From assembly GCF_040515995.1 (NCBI RefSeq), contig NZ_CP159485.1:2728001-2792000 (forward strand): 64,000 nucleotides of DNA. The letters run 5' to 3'. Every line of letters begins with the position of its first letter. Position 1 is the first letter of the stretch. Source of the DNA: Proteinivorax hydrogeniformans (lineage in GTDB: Bacteria; Bacillota; Proteinivoracia; Proteinivoracales; Proteinivoracaceae). Positions 48,473-56,865 of the stretch are shown here, one piece after another. The position numbers were made by a program, and so were the translations under genes. The notes below the pieces were generated by a model. That model worked only from the letters and a program-made list of their open reading frames with translations. It was not told the origin of the DNA and did not search any database.

Positions 48473-48502
48473 ATTAACATCTACCTCCTACACTATAGTC
48501 TT

Positions 48503-48511
48503 ATTATAACA
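48503..48511 (-). promoter_or_regulatory. Extended -10 promoter of the capA-like gene
   Basis: Minus strand TGTTATAAT (48511-48503), an extended -10 element (TG-N-TATAAT), about 30 bases before the ATG. Confidence 0.5.
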
Positions 48512-48549
48512 GATAAGCAAAAAATATGGTTTAAACTTACCTAATTTCT

Positions 48550-48579
48550 TTGGATAAATTTGAACTTTTTATATATAAT
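48550..48579 (+). promoter_or_regulatory. Promoter of the DUF1292 gene
   Basis: TTGGAT (48550-48555), an 18-base spacer and TATAAT (48574-48579), some 40 bases before the ATG at 48619. Confidence 0.6.
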
Positions 48580-48618
48580 ATTAGGTGGACTACTAACAAA
48601 TAAAGGAGTGCCAAATTT

Positions 48619-48891
48619 ATGACTTATAACCTAAAAGATTTAAAGGAAAAGCACAGAAAAAAGAAAGGTACCATACGCCTAACACTGCACAATAACAAAG
48701 AAGTTACGTGTGATGTTCTGTCAATTTTTACAGTAAAAGATAAAGAATACATAGCTGTTTTGCCAAAAAAGTCCGAAACTGTCCTGCTTTATCGCTATGA
48801 GGAGAAAAATAACACCCCCGTTTTAACTAATATCGAGGATAGTAGAGAGTACACCTTGGCTTCCCACAGGTTTATGAAACTTAATCAATAG
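48619..48891 (+). CDS. DUF1292 family protein
   Basis: 90 aa, AAGGAG before the ATG. Matches the DUF1292 pattern: a beta strand TIRLTLHNNKEVTCDVLSIF, then KEYIAVLPKKSETVLLYRYEEKNN and a final NIEDSREYTLASHRFMKL. Small acidic-basic cytoplasmic protein of unknown function, common in Firmicutes; B. subtilis YrzB is of this group. Own promoter and terminator. Confidence 0.8.
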   Translation: MTYNLKDLKEKHRKKKGTIRLTLHNNKEVTCDVLSIFTVKDKEYIAVLPKKSETVLLYRYEEKNNTPVLTNIEDSREYTLASHRFMKLNQ

Positions 48892-48893
48892 TT

Positions 48894-48936
48894 AAAAAAA
48901 GTGTGAACCCCTAAAAAGGTGATTCACACTTTTTTT
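48894..48936. terminator. Bidirectional terminator
   Basis: 14-bp stem AAAAAAAGTGTGAA/TTCACACTTTTTTT around a 15-nt loop with a small inner CC-GG stem. Placed between the convergent DUF1292 gene and the 72-aa gene. Confidence 0.85.
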
Positions 48937-48942
48937 ATTACG

Positions 48943-49161
48943 CTATTTATCCTGTACGACAGCCACAAAATCCGGAAGCACTCTAAAACCAACCACGTCC
49001 CCGTCATTTACTATTTCATCTGGATGCATATGCATCAGTAAGCATTGTTTTTTACCACCACATAACTCAATTTCAATCTTAGCATTTATAGACTCCCCTG
49101 TATAGACGGTGTCTAAAACTCTTTCGAAATGCACAACTCTCAAAACTTGCCTTTTTAGCAA
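48943..49161 (-). CDS. Hypothetical small protein
   Basis: 72 aa (from TTG 49161) or 66 aa (from TTG 49143, which has AAAAAGG six bases before). Pattern of strands such as INAKIEIELCGGKKQCLLMHM, PDEIVNDGDVVGFRVLPDFVAVVQ suggests a small beta-barrel (OB- or TOBE-like), but no family was recognised. Ends next to the terminator at 48894-48936. Hypothetical. Confidence 0.5.
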   Translation of the reverse strand: MLKRQVLRVVHFERVLDTVYTGESINAKIEIELCGGKKQCLLMHMHPDEIVNDGDVVGFRVLPDFVAVVQDK

Positions 49162-49253
49162 AATAGCTCTTTGATGCGCTCTGTATTCTATATATATATT
49201 TCAACTATATGCTTGTTTGTATATTTATTATATGTAAATGGTAGGGAATGTAA

Positions 49254-49284
49254 ATAAAAAAAATCACCAAAGGCCCCCCCTTGG
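49254..49284 (-). terminator. Terminator after the small membrane protein gene
   Basis: Minus strand CCAAGG, a GGGGG loop and CCTTTGG (bulge of one base), then a run of T after GTGA. It lies 10 bases after the stop codon at 49295. Confidence 0.6.
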
Positions 49285-49294
49285 CGCAAAATAA

Positions 49295-49612
49295 CTAACC
49301 TTTAATTATATTATGCGTAAGTTTTTCCTCCGGAGTTGCAGCCTCATAAAGTACAAATATTGCGGTTAAGATTCTTAATATATTCCTAAGAATAGGCACA
49401 AAGGATGCCACAGCAGCAACCATGCCAAAACCATTGCCTCTAGTTAAGCCGCTATCTTGTTTAGATAGAAAGTATGATAAAATATGGAGCGCTAGCATCA
49501 CAAGTACCGGAACCCAAAACATACCAAAGACAACATGATCTCCTAGGATGCTGATTCCAATTAACAACTCCAGCACACCTATTACCCACTTAAGCAACCT
49601 AGATTTAGACAT
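49295..49612 (-). CDS. Small four-helix membrane protein
   Basis: 105 aa, AAAGGAGG 7 bases before the ATG. Predicted helices about 8-24 (WVIGVLELLIGISILG), 30-48, 60-76 and 78-92. No family identified. Between two terminator regions and probably monocistronic. Confidence 0.55.
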   Translation of the reverse strand: MSKSRLLKWVIGVLELLIGISILGDHVVFGMFWVPVLVMLALHILSYFLSKQDSGLTRGNGFGMVAAVASFVPILRNILRILTAIFVLYEAATPEEKLTHNIIKG

Positions 49613-49802
49613 AAAAAAACCTCCTTTTTAATAACTTTTAAATTTTATCATCTATGTAATACTATTGTAACATTTTTGCTATTATGCGTCATTATATATT
49701 TTAAATATTTTAAATATTCTTTTTGGACAAAAAGGACACCTAATCTATTTATGTAGATTCAGGTGCCCTTAAGTTAGTTTGTGTTACTTTCTAGAAAGGT
49801 TT

Positions 49803-50678
49803 TTATATCTCTAGTGCTTTATAGGATAACCTCTTTTTGGCTTGTTTTGTCCATCCTACAACTTTATCTGTATAGATCACATTGCTATGCTTTTTTAACA
49901 CATCATAATGCTTGCCCATAGCTGCCTTATCGAATATTCCATAGTTCCCCTTTTTTTCTACCCAGCTGTTAAAACTACTTACATCGAAAGTTGGCTCTAA
50001 AGAGGTGTTTACTAATATTTTGTTATCACCTAGTTTTTCAAAACCAGCACTATCGATAACTTTGGTATTTCTAGGAAGGTGTGTAGAAACTACGTCTGCT
50101 TCTTTAAGCAAATCGTCTAACTTTAAATACTTCACTCCCGTATTCTCCACTTCTTTTTTTCTACTTCTATTATAATAGTACACTTCCATCCCGAAGCTCT
50201 GAGCTTTCTCAGCTAGCATCTTGCCTAATGTGCCCATTCCGATAATGCCCAGCTTTTGCTCTGTTAACTCCGAGACTTCCTGCTGCCACTGATGCTCTCC
50301 ATTACCTTGCATCAATCTGACTAGCTCGCTAATTATAAACTCGATAACCCCTTCATCTCCATAATCTCTAACGCCTAGTACTTTTATACCCTTACTATTA
50401 GCAGTTCTAATATCAACATTGGCGCTATCCTCATCTATCAAGGTGCAACACATGCCTATGTACCTAATTTGCGAGCAACTTTGTATTACCTCTTTATCAA
50501 TAGGAGTGTTCCATGATACTAACACTGCGTCAGCATCTTTTATTCTAGAAATAATTTCAGCATTACTTTTAGGAAAGTCATCGTGCAGCACCACTTGTTT
50601 CGCTATCTTTTCTAGTTCTTGTACTACTTCATCTACTAGTCCTACATTGTCCACAGCTACTATTTTGTTTAGTTTCAT
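49803..50678 (-). CDS. 2-hydroxyacid dehydrogenase-like NAD-binding protein, catalytic residues lacking
   Basis: 291 aa from ATG 50678 with GGAGG inside the end of the rocB-like gene and one base after its stop. It belongs to the D-isomer-specific 2-hydroxyacid dehydrogenases: lid/substrate domain with DADAVLVSWNTPIDKEVI, Rossmann loop LGIIGMGTLGKMLAEKA, STHLPRNTKVI. However the active-site Arg of the NTSRG-type segment is replaced (NTSLEPTF) and the TPH motif that carries the catalytic His reads YTDKVVGWT. It may bind NAD and a ligand without the usual reaction. Confidence 0.75.
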   Translation of the reverse strand: MKLNKIVAVDNVGLVDEVVQELEKIAKQVVLHDDFPKSNAEIISRIKDADAVLVSWNTPIDKEVIQSCSQIRYIGMCCTLIDEDSANVDIRTANSKGIKVLGVRDYGDEGVIEFIISELVRLMQGNGEHQWQQEVSELTEQKLGIIGMGTLGKMLAEKAQSFGMEVYYYNRSRKKEVENTGVKYLKLDDLLKEADVVSTHLPRNTKVIDSAGFEKLGDNKILVNTSLEPTFDVSSFNSWVEKKGNYGIFDKAAMGKHYDVLKKHSNVIYTDKVVGWTKQAKKRLSYKALEI

Positions 50679-50679
50679 C

Positions 50680-52335
50680 TTATACCTCCAGTATTTCATT
50701 TATTAGCTCAAAAATTATTGTTGGAACTCGCGTAAAAACATCGGGTCCATAAACTCTTTCCGTTGTTTTATGCAAATCTTTTCCCCATGGCCCGATATTA
50801 ACAACCTGCATATTATGGCTTCGTAGCTTTTCAAAAGGTATTTTATAGACGTCATCCCATCCGGGGCTGTTTTCTTTAATCGCCTCGATATCCTTGATAT
50901 TCCCTACAAATCCGCAATAGCTTAAATCTGAAATTCCCATAAAGTATTGATTTGATTGATATTTTATGGAGTAATGCCGCGACGCTATTTCGTTGACTCG
51001 ATTTTCTAGATTATATCTTTCTCCCCCCTCTAACAGCTGATTGTTGATGTGAGGGTAAAAGGGCCCTGATAGTCCTATAATTATCAAAGGATCATTACTA
51101 CTAAGATTTTCAACTGTAAATTCTATAAGCTTAACCGCAACTTCTGGCAAAGTTATTTTCTTTTGCTGAAACTCTTCCTTAGCTAGAACTAGCTCCTCTT
51201 GATACTGCTTTTCAAAGGTTTCTCCATTTTCTTCTAAGGCAAGTTTATATGCATCTGAAAAAGTAAGTACTTCCGGCTCATATTCTAACCCCTGATACTT
51301 GTCATTGTTCATACGACAGTATTGCTTATAAGACATTTCGATTTCACTAATCGTTTGGTCCATTGCGTCGAAACAAAAGCTTTTCAAGTCATTTATAATA
51401 TCGGTGGGCTGCTTAGTAAAGGTGAGCCAGTTAAAAAATCCTACTGCAGCCTCGGGAATTGATGCATCATAAACTTTTTTTCTATCTTTGAGGTGTACCC
51501 ATATTGGTGGTGGGGTGGCGTCTTGATTGTATACATCACACATTTTAGGGTTTAGCTCTGTTTTCCTTTGAATGTTAGCCAAAATCATAGACGGACTGAC
51601 TCCTGCATATGGGTCTCCTATATGACTTTTTACACCTTTAATATAAATTATAGGCATTATCTTTCCTACAGAGCCCTCATACATAATCGCTTTATCCTTA
51701 ACATTGTTAAAATAAGGCTCAGAGTTTATAGCTAATACATATTTTAGATAGTGCTGCTTTGAAAGCTCATCCATCAAAGAAACTGCTGCAATCGCCCCTT
51801 TTGATATGGTCTCTTCATCGGGCACAGAGATAAATAGCACGTTACCTTTAAAATCATCCATTTTTGAAATCTTATCAATAAGCCCCATCTGAAGAGCAAC
51901 TCCACCCTTCATGTCAGCGGTACCTCTACCGAAAATCCAGTTTTCATTTTCTATATCATTAACTAGCATCTTACTTTTTTTCTTTCTTGACTTAAGCTTT
52001 TCTTTAAGTTCATCGGGTCTAAAAGCTACATCTCTATATTTTCCAAACTCTTCAATTCCAATGGCATCATGGTGGTTTATTAGTACTATTGTTTCTTCAG
52101 ATGTCCCCTTGACAAGTGCCCAAACAACCTCGCGATGCAAGGCATCTTCAGGAATAGAGTAGGTTCCCACATAGTCAGGATTTTGAGTAAAATAATCCCT
52201 TTGCTTAAACCAATTCAGTATCAAATCTTCAATAATTGGTTCATAAATTGTGTTTGTATCACTTCTCACCGAAACCAGCTTATAAAATAACGATTCTATC
52301 AAGTTCTGCTCCTCTTTACTAAACAACCAACTCAC
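50680..52335 (-). CDS. rocB: RocB-like M20 family peptidase/amidohydrolase
   Basis: 551 aa. M20/M25/M40 metal-site features: LINHHDAIG, FGRGTADMKGGVALQM and ISVPDEETISKG, with additional C-terminal catalytic part. Size and the NHHDAIG and CDVYNQDATPPPIWVHLKD regions are those of RocB, the arginine catabolism protein of Bacillus, whose precise reaction is not fixed. The next gene downstream, a dehydrogenase-like protein, is translationally coupled; a YdcZ-type transporter follows upstream in the operon. Confidence 0.85.
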   Translation of the reverse strand: MSWLFSKEEQNLIESLFYKLVSVRSDTNTIYEPIIEDLILNWFKQRDYFTQNPDYVGTYSIPEDALHREVVWALVKGTSEETIVLINHHDAIGIEEFGKYRDVAFRPDELKEKLKSRKKKSKMLVNDIENENWIFGRGTADMKGGVALQMGLIDKISKMDDFKGNVLFISVPDEETISKGAIAAVSLMDELSKQHYLKYVLAINSEPYFNNVKDKAIMYEGSVGKIMPIIYIKGVKSHIGDPYAGVSPSMILANIQRKTELNPKMCDVYNQDATPPPIWVHLKDRKKVYDASIPEAAVGFFNWLTFTKQPTDIINDLKSFCFDAMDQTISEIEMSYKQYCRMNNDKYQGLEYEPEVLTFSDAYKLALEENGETFEKQYQEELVLAKEEFQQKKITLPEVAVKLIEFTVENLSSNDPLIIIGLSGPFYPHINNQLLEGGERYNLENRVNEIASRHYSIKYQSNQYFMGISDLSYCGFVGNIKDIEAIKENSPGWDDVYKIPFEKLRSHNMQVVNIGPWGKDLHKTTERVYGPDVFTRVPTIIFELINEILEV

Positions 52336-52358
52336 TCCTTTAAAGTATTGTAAGTTAT

Positions 52359-52787
52359 CTATTTAGATTGAAAAATCAATACTCCTATAATCATTATCAG
52401 TATTCCGATGGGCTTGTTAACTGTAAGCGCGACTTTATCCATTCCAAAAAGCCCAAAGGTATCTATCAAAACTGCCACTAACAGTTGGGCAACTAATAAA
52501 ATAGATATTGAAAATGCTGCCCCTAAAAGAGACACTCCTTTCATTGCGCTAAAGACAATGCCAACCCCCAGCACTCCTCCTAAGAGGTAAAGCTTGTTTA
52601 CTTCCCCTATTTTACTAACATCCCCTTCACGCCAGAAGCTTAATAGTATTAAAGATGCTATAAAACCTACACCATGTACTATAGCCGTTGTCTCAACCCC
52701 ACCTACTTTAGTGCTTACATTAGCGTTAAAAGCACTTTGTACACTGATAAAAACACCAGCCATCATTGAGTATAAAATACCTAGCAT
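52359..52787 (-). CDS. YdcZ/DUF606-type DMT transporter subunit
   Basis: 142 aa with four to five membrane helices: LGILYSMMAGVFISVQSAFNANVS, EGDVSKIGEVNKLYLLGGVLGVG, FSISILLVAQLLVAVLID, and PIGILIMIIGVLIFQ. The half-length EamA-like form of the YdcZ family, probably a homodimer. Twenty-three bases upstream of rocB-like gene, in one operon; substrate may be an amino acid or peptide from the following metabolic genes. This is inference. Confidence 0.8.
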   Translation of the reverse strand: MLGILYSMMAGVFISVQSAFNANVSTKVGGVETTAIVHGVGFIASLILLSFWREGDVSKIGEVNKLYLLGGVLGVGIVFSAMKGVSLLGAAFSISILLVAQLLVAVLIDTFGLFGMDKVALTVNKPIGILIMIIGVLIFQSK

Positions 52788-52868
52788 TAAAATCCTCCTA
52801 GTTCTGTTTTGTTAACCTCATTATATTATAACGCATTTATAAACATTAGTGTAGGTTGGCTAACTTTT

Positions 52869-52938
52869 ATAAAGCGAAACTTCAATCAGTAGGTTTTTTT
52901 TCCTACTGATTGTTAGTTAAGCCAATCGGGCTTTTACT
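52869..52938. repeat. 70-bp direct repeat, copy 1
   Basis: Identical over all 70 bases to the copy at 53015. It contains a perfect 10-bp hairpin (AATCAGTAGG and complement around T8), and a 5-bp AAGCC/GGCTT hairpin. Non-coding; no third copy was seen in the window. Confidence 0.9.
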
Positions 52939-53008
52939 GGCTGTTGACCCCACTTACAGTTTATGGTTTTTCCACTAAATGTTAAAGTGGGGTTTTACAG
53001 CCAGTTAA
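52935..53008. repeat. Large stem-loop between the 70-bp repeats
   Basis: ACTGGCTGT pairs with ACAGCCAGT and, inside this, CCCCACTT pairs with AAGTGGGG across an internal loop and an approximately 30-nt apical loop. The core CTGTTGACCCCAC resembles CTGTTGACTCCAC in the hairpin at 53093-53123, so these elements may be related duplicates. Confidence 0.8.
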
Positions 53009-53014
53009 CCTGCG

Positions 53015-53084
53015 ATAAAGCGAAACTTCAATCAGTAGGTTTTTTTTCCTACTGATTGTTAGTTAAGCCAATCGGGCTTTTACT
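53015..53084. repeat. 70-bp direct repeat, copy 2
   Basis: Exact second copy, 146 bp from the first. It is followed by the terminator-like hairpin at 53093-53123. Together the unit spans about 250 bp without a coding frame. Confidence 0.9.
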
Positions 53085-53092
53085 CTTAATTA

Positions 53093-53123
53093 AAACCCTG
53101 TTGACTCCACATCAACAGGGTTT
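53093..53123 (-). terminator. Terminator after the S9 peptidase gene
   Basis: Perfect 12-bp stem AAACCCTGTTGA/TCAACAGGGTTT with a 7-nt loop, followed on the minus strand by TTTTAATT. Seventeen bases after the peptidase stop codon. Confidence 0.85.
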
Positions 53124-53139
53124 CTCTAAACAAGATTAT

Positions 53140-55188
53140 TTATCCACGATAGTAATTAAACCAGCTAACTAAGCGTTCTAGTCGGTCTAGCCTGTGAATC
53201 GGCCTGCTTGGTCCGTGAAATTCGTTGGGATACCGTACCATGATAGCTTCTTTGCCCAATCTTTTTAAAGCTATATAAAACTCTTCGGTTTGTGCAACTG
53301 AAACTCGAAGATCATTTTCACCATGCATAAGCATCACAGGAGTAGTTACGTTCTCCACGTGACCTATAGGTGAGTGCTTGATTAAGTGAGCATAGTCGCT
53401 CCATGGCTTGCCACCGTATTCATACTCGTCTGCTAGTGTAATATCTGAAGTGCCGTACCCACTTAACATGTTAGTTACGCTGGCTCCTGCACATATAGCT
53501 TTAAACCTGTCTGTTTGTGTAGAGATCCAGCAAGCCATATAGCCTCCATACGACCAGCCGTGCATAAACATTTTATCTGTGTCTATAAATCCTCTTGCCA
53601 CAAGTGCATCCACCCCAGCTAATACGTCAGCATAGTCTCTGTCGCCCCAGTTCTTATCTATGACACAGGCAAACTGCTGTCCATAGGTTTCGCTACCCCT
53701 TGGGTTGGTGTATAAAACAACATACCCTTGGGCTGCAATGGCCTGAGCTAAAAACATAAATGATGGCCCATAGGCGCTGTGTGGACCGCCGTGCACTAAT
53801 AAAACCATTGGATACTTTTGGCTATCATCAAATTCTGGTGGATAGATTACCCAACCATCAATATTTTCTCCATCATCACTTTTGTAGGTAAATTCCTCCC
53901 ACTTTCCAAGAGAAACCTCTTCTGTATATCGGGTATTTAAGTTAGATATCTGCTTTTCTTCATTTCCGTCATATACATAAATCTCATCTGGTTTAACAGG
54001 AGTTGTGTAAACATAAACTATGTTATCATTGGCCACCTTTAGGTTAGCTATAGACCTATCTCTTGCTGCTAAGATAGCTCTTGGCTGTGCCTTAGGCTCT
54101 ACCTCATAAACGCAACCAGCCCCTCTATCTAACATTAAAAATACTAGTTTATCCCCTCTCCATCCTTTAGGTCCCCTTACCGTCCTATCTATTTTTGCTG
54201 TAACGTTTTGAACATCTTTCTCTGTAAGAGGTTTGGGATGCTGGGCTTTTTTAAGCATATCCATAAATGTATTGATATTAGCAATCCATAAATGGGTACT
54301 AGTAGATGCCCCCTCGATGTTGTTATGACCTAGAAATGCCAAGTAATTTCCACAAGGAGACCAGCTTGGACTATATGTAGGGCCAGGTGCATCGTATATT
54401 AAATGCGGCTGTTTGGCTTCAATATCCCAAAGCCATAAATCACTTTTTTGCTCAAGATCAGCATTTTCTGTCCTACGCCCACTTACTATAATGTACTTTC
54501 CACATGGTGATAAAGTTGGGCTGCTGTGATCAAAGTCCCCAGAAGTTATTTGCTCGCCTTCAGGCTTTACATCTGGATCAAACTTATGTGGGACAGGCGT
54601 AATAAATATCTGCGATCTTACATCACCATAAAAGCCCAAACCATCTCTTTTATAATCAAACCTTGTAACGACCTTTACGGCATTTTCTTTTTTTTCATCG
54701 CTATCGTCTTTGTCACTGTGGGGTTTGTCAGCAATTTTAATAAGGCGCTCTCTGTCATATTCAGGAGCTCCAGGGTAGGGGGTCCAATTATCCCTATCAT
54801 TGCTAAACACATCAGCATTATAAATTATATTTTCACCATCCGGGGTCCAAATTAACGGTCCAGAAACTGACTGTTTAGTTGGCACTGACCAAGCTTCTCC
54901 TCCCGCTAAGGGCAGAATCCAAATCTTACTTTTTTTCTCTCTAGACGATATAAACGCAATCCTACTACCATCTGGAGAAAAAACTGGACTCCGATCCTTA
55001 CCAGAAAAGGTAAGTTGGGTTATGTTCTCAGCTTTTAGATCTACCAAAAAAATATTAGATGTTGTTTTATCCTTTTCTTTATCAACCTTTTGCTCTACAT
55101 AGACAACCTTCTGCTCATCTGGCGAAATATCCATACCGCTAACATTTTTTAACCTATAGAAATCTTCTACTTTAATCTTGTTTTCCAA
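53140..55188 (-). CDS. S9 family peptidase (acylaminoacyl/prolyl oligopeptidase type)
   Basis: 682 aa from TTG 55188 (GGGAGGGG 5 bases before); the open frame further upstream to 55263 is not needed. N-terminal half is a beta-propeller with repeats such as DISPDEQKVVYV, SPVFSPDGSRIAFIS, SWSPCGNYLAFLG. The C-terminal alpha/beta hydrolase domain has nucleophile GWSYGGYM (Ser about 560), Asp in HGENDLRVS and His in EFHGPSR. No signal peptide, so cytoplasmic. Likely releases amino acids or N-acyl residues from short peptides, in line with a peptide-fermenting life. Confidence 0.92.
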   Translation of the reverse strand: MENKIKVEDFYRLKNVSGMDISPDEQKVVYVEQKVDKEKDKTTSNIFLVDLKAENITQLTFSGKDRSPVFSPDGSRIAFISSREKKSKIWILPLAGGEAWSVPTKQSVSGPLIWTPDGENIIYNADVFSNDRDNWTPYPGAPEYDRERLIKIADKPHSDKDDSDEKKENAVKVVTRFDYKRDGLGFYGDVRSQIFITPVPHKFDPDVKPEGEQITSGDFDHSSPTLSPCGKYIIVSGRRTENADLEQKSDLWLWDIEAKQPHLIYDAPGPTYSPSWSPCGNYLAFLGHNNIEGASTSTHLWIANINTFMDMLKKAQHPKPLTEKDVQNVTAKIDRTVRGPKGWRGDKLVFLMLDRGAGCVYEVEPKAQPRAILAARDRSIANLKVANDNIVYVYTTPVKPDEIYVYDGNEEKQISNLNTRYTEEVSLGKWEEFTYKSDDGENIDGWVIYPPEFDDSQKYPMVLLVHGGPHSAYGPSFMFLAQAIAAQGYVVLYTNPRGSETYGQQFACVIDKNWGDRDYADVLAGVDALVARGFIDTDKMFMHGWSYGGYMACWISTQTDRFKAICAGASVTNMLSGYGTSDITLADEYEYGGKPWSDYAHLIKHSPIGHVENVTTPVMLMHGENDLRVSVAQTEEFYIALKRLGKEAIMVRYPNEFHGPSRPIHRLDRLERLVSWFNYYRG

Positions 55189-55365
55189 TTGAACCCCTCC
55201 CAAATTTAAGAATTTAAACCTGTGTAACAATAGTGTAACAGATGTAAAGATTATAAACAACAAAATAGTCTCAATATTGTTTAGTTATTTATAATATTAA
55301 GATTACTGCTTTGGCATTCTGTAAACTATACCCGTATACTTCTTAGCTTCAATAAGCTACAATTG

Positions 55366-56265
55366 TTATTTGGCATTTTGAAGAGCTTTTTGGGCAAGCT
55401 CTTTTGCCCCTTTTAGAGTTTTTGAAGCAGCAAAGAAAAGGCCTGTATGGCAGAAAATAGCGTCACTAACTCCTGAAAGATTAGCAAGCTCTTGGTTTTC
55501 TTTTCCCGCCCATTTTCTAGGAAGCTGCATTCTATCCTTTTTATCCTTTCCCCTTACAGTTTGGAGGGCATACCTATTATTATCCGGATATATCGCTAGC
55601 ATAACCTCCTCCTCTTCGTCGATATCGATTATTGTTTCCTGCCAAGGACAGTTTACATCTAGCACTAAAATATTAGGATTTTCCCTACGTGTAAAAGCGT
55701 TGATAACCTCATCTCTTCCCTTTAAAACCCCAAAGCTTTGGGATATAGTGTTCTTTAATACCTGCGAGCAGACCCTTACCCCGTTGTAAAAGGCAGCATC
55801 TTCGCTCTCAGCAGAGTACCAAGGTGGATTAAACCCTGACAACATTGCTGATATGTTCATAAGACGAAAAGTTTCGTTTTCAGGCCTTATTCCGTTATCT
55901 AGTGCATCGATCCCTGTTATTAACACTTTATCCACATGCTGATGTGCCGACTGAATCTCTTCTTTAGTTAAGGAACCATCAAATGCCCTGATCACTTCAT
56001 AACCATACTCTCGCCAAATCAGACCGCTAGCTGCATAAGGAATTTCATCACTCCGATACTCTTTGTCCTCGCCATGATGGTCAAACTTTCCTCCGCCTAC
56101 GTCATAAACTATATCTAACTTCTCTAGAGTATCAGGATCCCTCGTTCTTACAACTTCTATATCAAATATCTGCTGCAATATTGCTGTTGCCATTAGTTCA
56201 TCTGCATGAAATCTGCCGTCGTGTGTGCCGACTTTTTTATATGGTTTTGTGTTTATTTTAATCAC
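55366..56265 (-). CDS. MYG1-like DHH-superfamily hydrolase (UPF0160)
   Basis: 299 aa, MIKINTKPYKKVGTHDGRFHADELMATAIL with the THDGxFHADE metal motif, DVGGGKFDHHGEDKEYRS, and LDNGIRPENETFR. Family: MYG1, in eukaryotes a 3'-5' RNA exonuclease; bacterial members are uncharacterised. C-terminal part YDNNRYALQTVRG and HTGLFFAASKTLKGA is conserved. Monocistronic. Confidence 0.88.
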   Translation of the reverse strand: MIKINTKPYKKVGTHDGRFHADELMATAILQQIFDIEVVRTRDPDTLEKLDIVYDVGGGKFDHHGEDKEYRSDEIPYAASGLIWREYGYEVIRAFDGSLTKEEIQSAHQHVDKVLITGIDALDNGIRPENETFRLMNISAMLSGFNPPWYSAESEDAAFYNGVRVCSQVLKNTISQSFGVLKGRDEVINAFTRRENPNILVLDVNCPWQETIIDIDEEEEVMLAIYPDNNRYALQTVRGKDKKDRMQLPRKWAGKENQELANLSGVSDAIFCHTGLFFAASKTLKGAKELAQKALQNAK

Positions 56266-56361
56266 CCTCTTAATCGAATATTGAAGCCTTTTATTATTTT
56301 TTTCTAAGTAAGCATTATTATGTATAAGTTGAAAGTGGTTTTGTTTAAGTTCCTAAGCGGC

Positions 56362-56819
56362 AATCGAGTAGGAGGCGGTGACTAACCGCCGTCCTCTCAC
56401 ACCACCATGCATACGGACCCGTACACAGCGGTTCGATAGGTTTAAGCGGTACTATGACTTGAACTGACTTCTGAGTGTTCAGCTATATCTCTCGATATAG
56501 GTTACTAAGAGAGAAAATTCCATTCTCTTGCAGTAGCATGCCACTCAGACCTCCCCAGGTAAGCACGTTAACCTTCCTCCCATATATCTGCCACATTTAC
56601 TCCTTAGGATTCGGGTAGTGTTGGACTTTGTTTTGTTAGGCAAACTCGTCCGTCCTAAGCAAGCCTTATATGTGGTTTGTGTTCCTCAGACCGGGATTTT
56701 GCCTAGGGCTTCCTTCAGATTCCACCTCACGGTGGACACCCTTGCCTTCGACTAGTGGTTCCCACTACCAAGTCCACAGCGGACTTTCACCGCCAAGTTA
56801 ACGCACATGCTGGACGCAC
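56362..56819 (-). mobile_element. Group IIC intron without an encoded reverse transcriptase
   Basis: About 458 nt on the minus strand, starting GTGCGTCCAGCATG (5' end at 56819). It has the group IIC conserved series: GGTGAAAGTCC, AAGGGTGTCC, GGAATCTGAAGGAAGC, CGGTCTGAGGAACAC, GACGAGTTTGCC, AACAAAACAAAGTCC, ACCTGGGGAGGTCTG, then GAAGTCAG and GTCATAGTACC (domain III). Domain V-VI follows at once (GAACCGCTGTGTACGGG, ATGGTGGTGTGAGAGGACGG) and ends CTCCTACTCGATT. The reverse transcriptase normally in domain IV is absent. It sits 6 bases after the terminator hairpin at 56825-56850, the usual insertion place of class C introns. Confidence 0.9.
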
Positions 56820-56824
56820 CTAGA

Positions 56825-56850
56825 AAAGAGACAGCTTTCACTGTCTCTTT
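56825..56850 (-). terminator. Terminator after the hydrolase gene, intron target
   Basis: Perfect 10-bp stem AAAGAGACAG/CTGTCTCTTT with a 6-nt loop; U-rich end TTTTCTA runs into the group IIC intron. Confidence 0.85.
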
Positions 56851-56865
56851 CTTAAAGCCTGCTTT

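Noticed and set aside
52869-53084. CRISPR mini-array or terminal repeats of an insertion sequence
   Set aside because: Only two 70-bp direct copies with a structured interval; no transposase frame, no cas genes, and the ends are not inverted repeats.
55189-55263. N-terminal hydrophobic extension of the S9 peptidase (a signal peptide)
   Set aside because: The GGGAGGGG ribosome binding site lies within this stretch, five bases before the TTG at 55188.
56362-56819. Transposon or rRNA fragment
   Set aside because: The conserved series agrees with a group IIC intron from 5' GTGCG to domain VI; no rRNA segment recognised.
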